Of a DNA stretch of 64,000 bases, positions 62,675-64,000 are shown in pieces (within the stretch, counting starts at the first letter, position 1; the number at the start of each line of letters is the position of its first letter). The translations under genes were made by a program, and so were the position numbers. Under the pieces are notes generated by a model. The model worked only from the letters and a program-made list of their open reading frames with translations. It was not told where the DNA came from and searched no databases. The stretch is from QKMZ01 sp012965515 (lineage in GTDB: Bacteria > Cyanobacteriota > Vampirovibrionia > Obscuribacterales > Obscuribacteraceae): contig CALFMP010000010.1 of NCBI GenBank assembly GCA_937879965.1, positions 1-64,000 of the forward strand, written 5' to 3'.

Positions 62675-64000
62675 ATGAACGAAAGCGCACCATCACCTTC
62701 CGACAGCATTTGTCCCCGCTGCGGCCTCAAAATAGGCCAGGTGGGTTCGTTTACGTATTGGATTTTTAAAGATGATCGCTGCCAGTGCCCGGGCGCTGGT
62801 TCCGGGCAAAGTGGCGGACAAAATTCCGGACACTCGTCGCCGATTAGCGAGCCGCCGCGCAAGCACGTTTTGAACAATCGCTATGAGCTGGTCGAGTGTG
62901 TCGGCAAAGGGGCCATGGGTTTTGTCTACAAAGGCATTGACCTGACCAATGGCGATCTGGTTGCTCTGAAAATCATGCGTCCGGAACTGGCGGCCAATGA
63001 ATTGGCTGTGAAGCGGCTGATGCGTGAAGTAGCCGTCGTCTCCAGCTTGAGCAATTCCCATCTAGGGCAAGTGCATGGCTATGGGCAGGAAAAGGACGGA
63101 GCGCCATATCTTGTTATGGAGTTTGTGGAAGGTCAAAACCTGGCCGAGATTATAAAAGAGGAAGGCAAACTCAAAGTCCCGCGCGCTTTGGATATTTTCA
63201 TCCAGATTTGCTCCGGGCTGATGTGTGCTCACACAAACGGAATTATCCACCGCGATCTCAAACCCAGCAACGTAATTATTCAAGAGAAGCAAAACGGGCA
63301 GGATCGAGCTGCTATTGTGGATTTTGGCTTTGCCAGGCTGTTGAGCGATGCGGCTGAAACCGTTCGTTTGACTCAGCAAGGCGAAGCATTCGGCAGTCCA
63401 GCATACATGAGCCCGGAGCAGTGTCTCGGCGAAGAGCTCGATGTGCGCTCGGACATTTATTCATTCGGATGCTTGATGTATGAAACTCTCACAGGAAGTC
63501 CTCCCTTGGTTGGAGAAAATGTTCTTTCAACCGTTGCCAAACAAGTGAGGGAAACACCGGTCAGCATGCGAAGCCATAATCCGATGATTCCCGAGGCAAT
63601 CGATGATCTCGTGATGAAGTGTCTTAGCAAGGAGCCTGTACTCAGATACCAGAAGGCAAGCGACTTGCGGATTGATCTCGAAAAGATCAAGAGCGGTGAC
63701 TATGTGAATGTTTCGGCAAAACGCCCGAATGTAGTGGCGAAGAGCGAGAAGACGCAGGATAGCAAGGCGCTTCGCAGCACTGAAGACGGATATCGTAAGT
63801 TTGCATCTATGGCTGGAATTGTTCTTCTAACTGCAGTCTTGGTAGGCGGAATCACTGGTGGAGTTGTTTGGTTTATTATGCAAGGCTCCGGTTCGCAGAA
63901 GGCGTCTGGGACTTCCGGACCAGTATTGACCGCACCCGTGGCACGTTCGAATGTCCTTGTGCCGGCAGCGCCTGGCGTGGCTGCATCGAGTTCATCGGCT
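62675..64000 (+). CDS. Zinc-ribbon PknB-type Ser/Thr kinase, C-terminus beyond the window
   Basis: Partial: 442 codons from ATG 62675 to the window end with no stop. N-terminal metal knuckle (CPRCGLKIGQ...CQCPGAG) before a canonical Hanks kinase (about 65-340). Kinase motifs: VGKGAMGFVYKG, VALKIM lysine, HRDLKPSNVI, DFGFARLL, GSPAYMSPEQ. A linker follows, then a TM helix (about 390-412, MAGIVLLTAVLVGGITGGVVWFIM), and the start of an Ala/Ser/Pro-rich extracytoplasmic region. Zinc ribbon plus kinase recalls the pknG-like gene, but the catalytic loop here is the ordinary HRD. No strong RBS. Confidence 0.92.
   Translation, partial: MNESAPSPSDSICPRCGLKIGQVGSFTYWIFKDDRCQCPGAGSGQSGGQNSGHSSPISEPPRKHVLNNRYELVECVGKGAMGFVYKGIDLTNGDLVALKIMRPELAANELAVKRLMREVAVVSSLSNSHLGQVHGYGQEKDGAPYLVMEFVEGQNLAEIIKEEGKLKVPRALDIFIQICSGLMCAHTNGIIHRDLKPSNVIIQEKQNGQDRAAIVDFGFARLLSDAAETVRLTQQGEAFGSPAYMSPEQCLGEELDVRSDIYSFGCLMYETLTGSPPLVGENVLSTVAKQVRETPVSMRSHNPMIPEAIDDLVMKCLSKEPVLRYQKASDLRIDLEKIKSGDYVNVSAKRPNVVAKSEKTQDSKALRSTEDGYRKFASMAGIVLLTAVLVGGITGGVVWFIMQGSGSQKASGTSGPVLTAPVARSNVLVPAAPGVAASSSSA

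Overview
The window is a chromosomal stretch (mixed GC, no rRNA, tRNA, CRISPR array, transposase or phage genes seen) from a bacterium rich in Ser/Thr kinases, TPR proteins, zinc-ribbon proteins and small membrane proteins. My best guess is a non-photosynthetic relative of the Cyanobacteria (Melainabacteria/Vampirovibrionia, Obscuribacter-like). This rests on overall gene style (PknB-type kinases fused to TPRs, MocR regulators, dispersed TAGGGGCG palindromes) and is an inference of low to moderate certainty.

Region 1 (about 0.2-9.6 kb, minus strand) is the most striking part: one apparent operon reading coiled-coil protein, PknG-like kinase, PP2C phosphatase, VWA protein, FHA protein, GlnX-like membrane sensor, GlnH-like binding protein. 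PknG, GlnX and GlnH are the amino-acid-sensing trio described in Actinobacteria. Here they are joined by a phosphatase, a phosphothreonine reader and a VWA scaffold, making a complete sense/write/read/erase circuit. Its leader carries an 84-bp duplication, and the 3' end of pknG is copied three more times as a 45-bp tandem array.

Region 2 (10.0-20.2 kb, minus strand) holds a PknB-type kinase with a TPR ectodomain, then a nine-gene run of small proteins (DUF4870, two membrane EF-hand proteins, tiny membrane proteins, one of only 41 aa), then an AidB-like acyl-CoA dehydrogenase and a third EF-hand protein.

Region 3 (20.5-24.3 kb) has a TPR/TonB-like envelope protein, a MocR regulator and a secreted protein. 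Region 4 (24.5-30.5 kb, minus) has small membrane proteins, two almost identical tandem copies of a membrane-anchored coiled-coil gene, and a 1024-aa TPM-domain coiled-coil protein.

Region 5 (31.4-41.4 kb) contains a GH133-type debranching enzyme with a changed active-site motif, a HEIGHH metallopeptidase-like protein, a second MocR regulator, an HD-domain protein, a MerR-like protein with a very long proline-rich linker, and a Tyr/Arg/Gly-rich secreted protein.

Region 6 (42.0-44.8 kb, plus) is a nucleoside-salvage operon: phosphopentomutase DeoB, a half-length purine nucleoside phosphorylase-like protein, and a PNP that lacks the loop found in the half-length protein.

Region 7 (45.1-54.2 kb) is largely uncharacterised: zinc-ribbon protein, solitary M17 leucyl-aminopeptidase N-domain, helical proteins, and a six-gene operon led by a patatin-like lipase and including a 24-aa membrane peptide. 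Region 8 (55.0-64.0 kb) has a LysM protein, a zinc ribbon, an Slt-type lytic transglycosylase lipoprotein divergent from a cysteine-desulfurase-family enzyme, a glycine-zipper envelope protein, a TPR lipoprotein and a zinc-ribbon Ser/Thr kinase that runs off the window end.

Two compositional classes alternate: GC-rich genes with strong RBSs (0-9.4, 12.9-19.3, 24.5-30.5, 37-38, 45-54 kb) and genes of more average composition elsewhere. Many long antisense reading frames opposite the GC-rich genes are not genes. Terminators, inverted repeats and gene-poor gaps are listed individually.
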